DNA of 64,000 nucleotides from Paraspadella gotoi (lineage: Eukaryota; Chaetognatha), in the NCBI GenBank assembly GCA_051294375.1, contig CM119267.1:23584257-23648256 (forward strand), written 5' to 3'. The first letter of the stretch is position 1. Each line of letters starts with the position of its first letter. A model generated the notes under the pieces. That model was given only the letters and a program-made list of their open reading frames with translations, made no database searches and was not told where the DNA came from. The position numbers and the translations under genes were made by a program. This document shows, piece after piece, positions 61,815 through 64,000 of the stretch.

Positions 61815-61921
61815 CGGCGCCGCTTTGGACGGCGTCGACGCCGTCGCCATGGAGACGAACTCGCGGCGTTGGTGACGGAAAATTGCGAAAGAGTCTTGTC
61901 AAGAATCTTGAACAATTGTAA
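61815..61921 (+). CDS. Possible last exon (copy 2)
   Basis: Same GC-rich island as 56159-56266 after ATTTACAG. It has one T fewer (GTCTTGTC against GTCTTTGTC), which changes the C-terminal residues of the long frame. The METNSRRW frame is unaffected. Confidence 0.4.
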
Positions 61922-61997
61922 TTAATTATTTTTTTTTAATGTGATGTATTGATTTTTACAAGGAATATAACGTGGGAATGTTATTCTTTCATAGACA

Positions 61998-62148
<151 letters not shown>

Positions 62149-62456
62149 CCTTTCTCTTTATTTTTAATGGTTTAGACTTTAGTATTAATTTCTTCCATGG
62201 TGTCATCGTTTGCAGAAACGATTGAACGAGAGAGCGAGAGAGCGAGAGAGAAAGAGAGAGAGAAAGAAAGAGAGAAAGAGAGAGAGAAATAGAGAGAGAG
62301 AAAGAGAGAGAGAGAAACCTATTTGGAGGATGGAAATGTTTTTACTATTCTTCTCAAAACAAGGAACACGAAATCAGAAAAGAAAAAAAATTCTTGTTAC
62401 GGAATTTCGTGATTAAACCGACTTTTTTTTTGGGCGAAGCAATTCATCCATGAAAA

Positions 62457-62542
<86 letters not shown>

Positions 62543-64000
62543 TCTCTCTTTTCATGCCGTTTGAAGATAGAGAGGACCCATGAAGACTAATCAAGCGTAG
62601 ATGATTGCATTAAGCATGACCGAACAAGGGGCGGTCCGTGGGGAGAGAGAGAGAGAATGGGAGAGGGAGAGGGGGAGGGAGAGAGAGAGAGAGGGGGAGG
62701 GATATAGAGGGGATAGAGCGAGGTAGAGAGGAAAGAAGAGAGAATAAAGAGGAAAAAAGTGAGGATAAGAGAAGAAAAAGGCGGATAGAATAGACGTACG
62801 TATAATACGTACGTATTACTATTATAGCATTTTTTCATCTGTGATTATAGAAAAAAAAGTTATGTAAATGTATAAGAGCGTCGACATAAATATACATGTA
62901 ATTTTTGTAAATCGCTTTCAAGGGCTTAAACTGAACTGTTACTGCGGTATTAATAATATGTTTTTTAACTTGTATCTTTTTTTTAATTTGTATCATTTGT
63001 ATCATTGTTTTTATCTTTTTTTAAATTTGTATCATTGTTTTAATTTACATCATTCTTTTCACTTGTATATTTTTTTAATTTGCATAATTTTTGTTAATTT
63101 GCATCATTGTTTTTAACTTGCATCATTTTTTTCTCTTGCAAATTTTTTTTTAACTTGCATGTGGATAAGGTGCTGCGTGAGCTAAAGATGACTGTCTGTA
63201 ACTTCTATAACCCCCTCTAGCAGCCATAAGGCTTGGAACCAGGCTTGAGGGTTTTGTATAATACTCTCTCTTAGCTTTTAGACGATATTTTAATCTTTTT
63301 GAAATTCTTTAATATACTGCTTTTTGGAAATACTCATTTATAGTATAATAATGCTTCTGGCAAGGTGTACATTGCATTTTGGTTTAAAATAATTTGAAGT
63401 AAGCAGGTAAGGTTCGGGTAACTTACTGTTTTGGTTTAATTTTTACTAAAACTTATTTTTATCAAAAAAATTATTAATAATATTATCATATAATTAAGTT
63501 AATCATGTAAGATTTCGGAATACATAATAAAAGGGTCAAAACGGTAAGAAATACATAAAGTATTTGACGATTAAGGCGTAAATGATTTGAAAACATCCAC
63601 AACGCCCTGTCGTTGTTTAAAATTTGTTATTGTTTTACTGCATATGAAAGTAAAAAGACAGAAAAATATTTTGGCACCCATTTTATTATTGTATCTCAAA
63701 TCGTTCAAACAAATAATACAAATAATATATAGTATGAGTTGGTCAGAAGAACAGATGGACTTCTAAAACTCTCTAATAACGAGAGTTCATAAATTGGCCT
63801 ATAATTAAGGCGAGATATTGATTTATTTCTGCTTCTTTGTGTACCAAGCAAAGAAAACAGAAAAATAAACTTTGTACTTTGAATATGATTCGGTGAAAAA
63901 TTTTGCATCACAGCATGAACAAGTTTTGTGCTTATCAAGAGCATCATTTACAAATCTATATTAAATTTTTATTAAAATAATTAAATCCTACCTAGTGTAA

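Overview
This is a piece of a repeat-rich metazoan nuclear genome from a draft assembly. The introns are spliced GT-AG, the spacer is AT-rich, 24 runs of N are present, and AG/CT, GAC/GTC and AAAAG/CTTTT microsatellites are very dense. Microsatellite load and gene style (a lipid-transfer protein with an N-terminal secretion signal) suit an arthropod such as a crustacean, but the sequence does not fix the taxon. CpG is clearly commoner than GpC even outside the CGA repeats. No bacterial operon, rRNA or CRISPR array is visible.

Layout. Positions 1-46,150 hold no gene that I can support with confidence. They contain microsatellites, purine or pyrimidine tracts, minisatellites, a ~1.05 kb inverted repeat (1,730-2,785), two direct duplications (17.4-21.1 kb and 21.85-24.8 kb), degenerate telomere-like CCCTAA motifs (9.2-9.6 kb) and a very degraded ~69-bp tandem repeat (35.6-41.3 kb). 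One possible small first coding exon lies at 25,352-25,429.

The gene. From 46,154 to about 56,266 (+) there is a multi-exon gene of about 15-16 coding exons. It opens with a signal-peptide exon. It then encodes the N-terminal beta-sheet and the helical-repeat part of a large lipid transfer protein (LLTP: vitellogenin / apolipophorin / microsomal triglyceride transfer protein superfamily), followed by beta-rich segments. It ends in a SUEL-type galactose/rhamnose-binding lectin domain (Gal_Lectin) split over two exons. Splice phases agree at almost every junction. Several exons carry single-base indels, and LLTP-like sequence runs across them in consecutive frames.

Duplication. From about 52,780 the last exons repeat head-to-tail at about 58,521-64,000 (offset ~5.74 kb). 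The copies differ mainly by indels, at different places, and the correct frame can be chosen exon by exon between them. Together with duplicated sequence seen beside several of the six gaps that are exactly 25 N long, this suggests gap-filling or raw-read assembly artefact rather than a genuine tandem gene duplication or pseudogene.

Most long open frames in the window are microsatellite translations (poly-Ser-Leu, Arg-Glu, Lys-Arg-Glu) or N-run artefacts and are not reported as genes.
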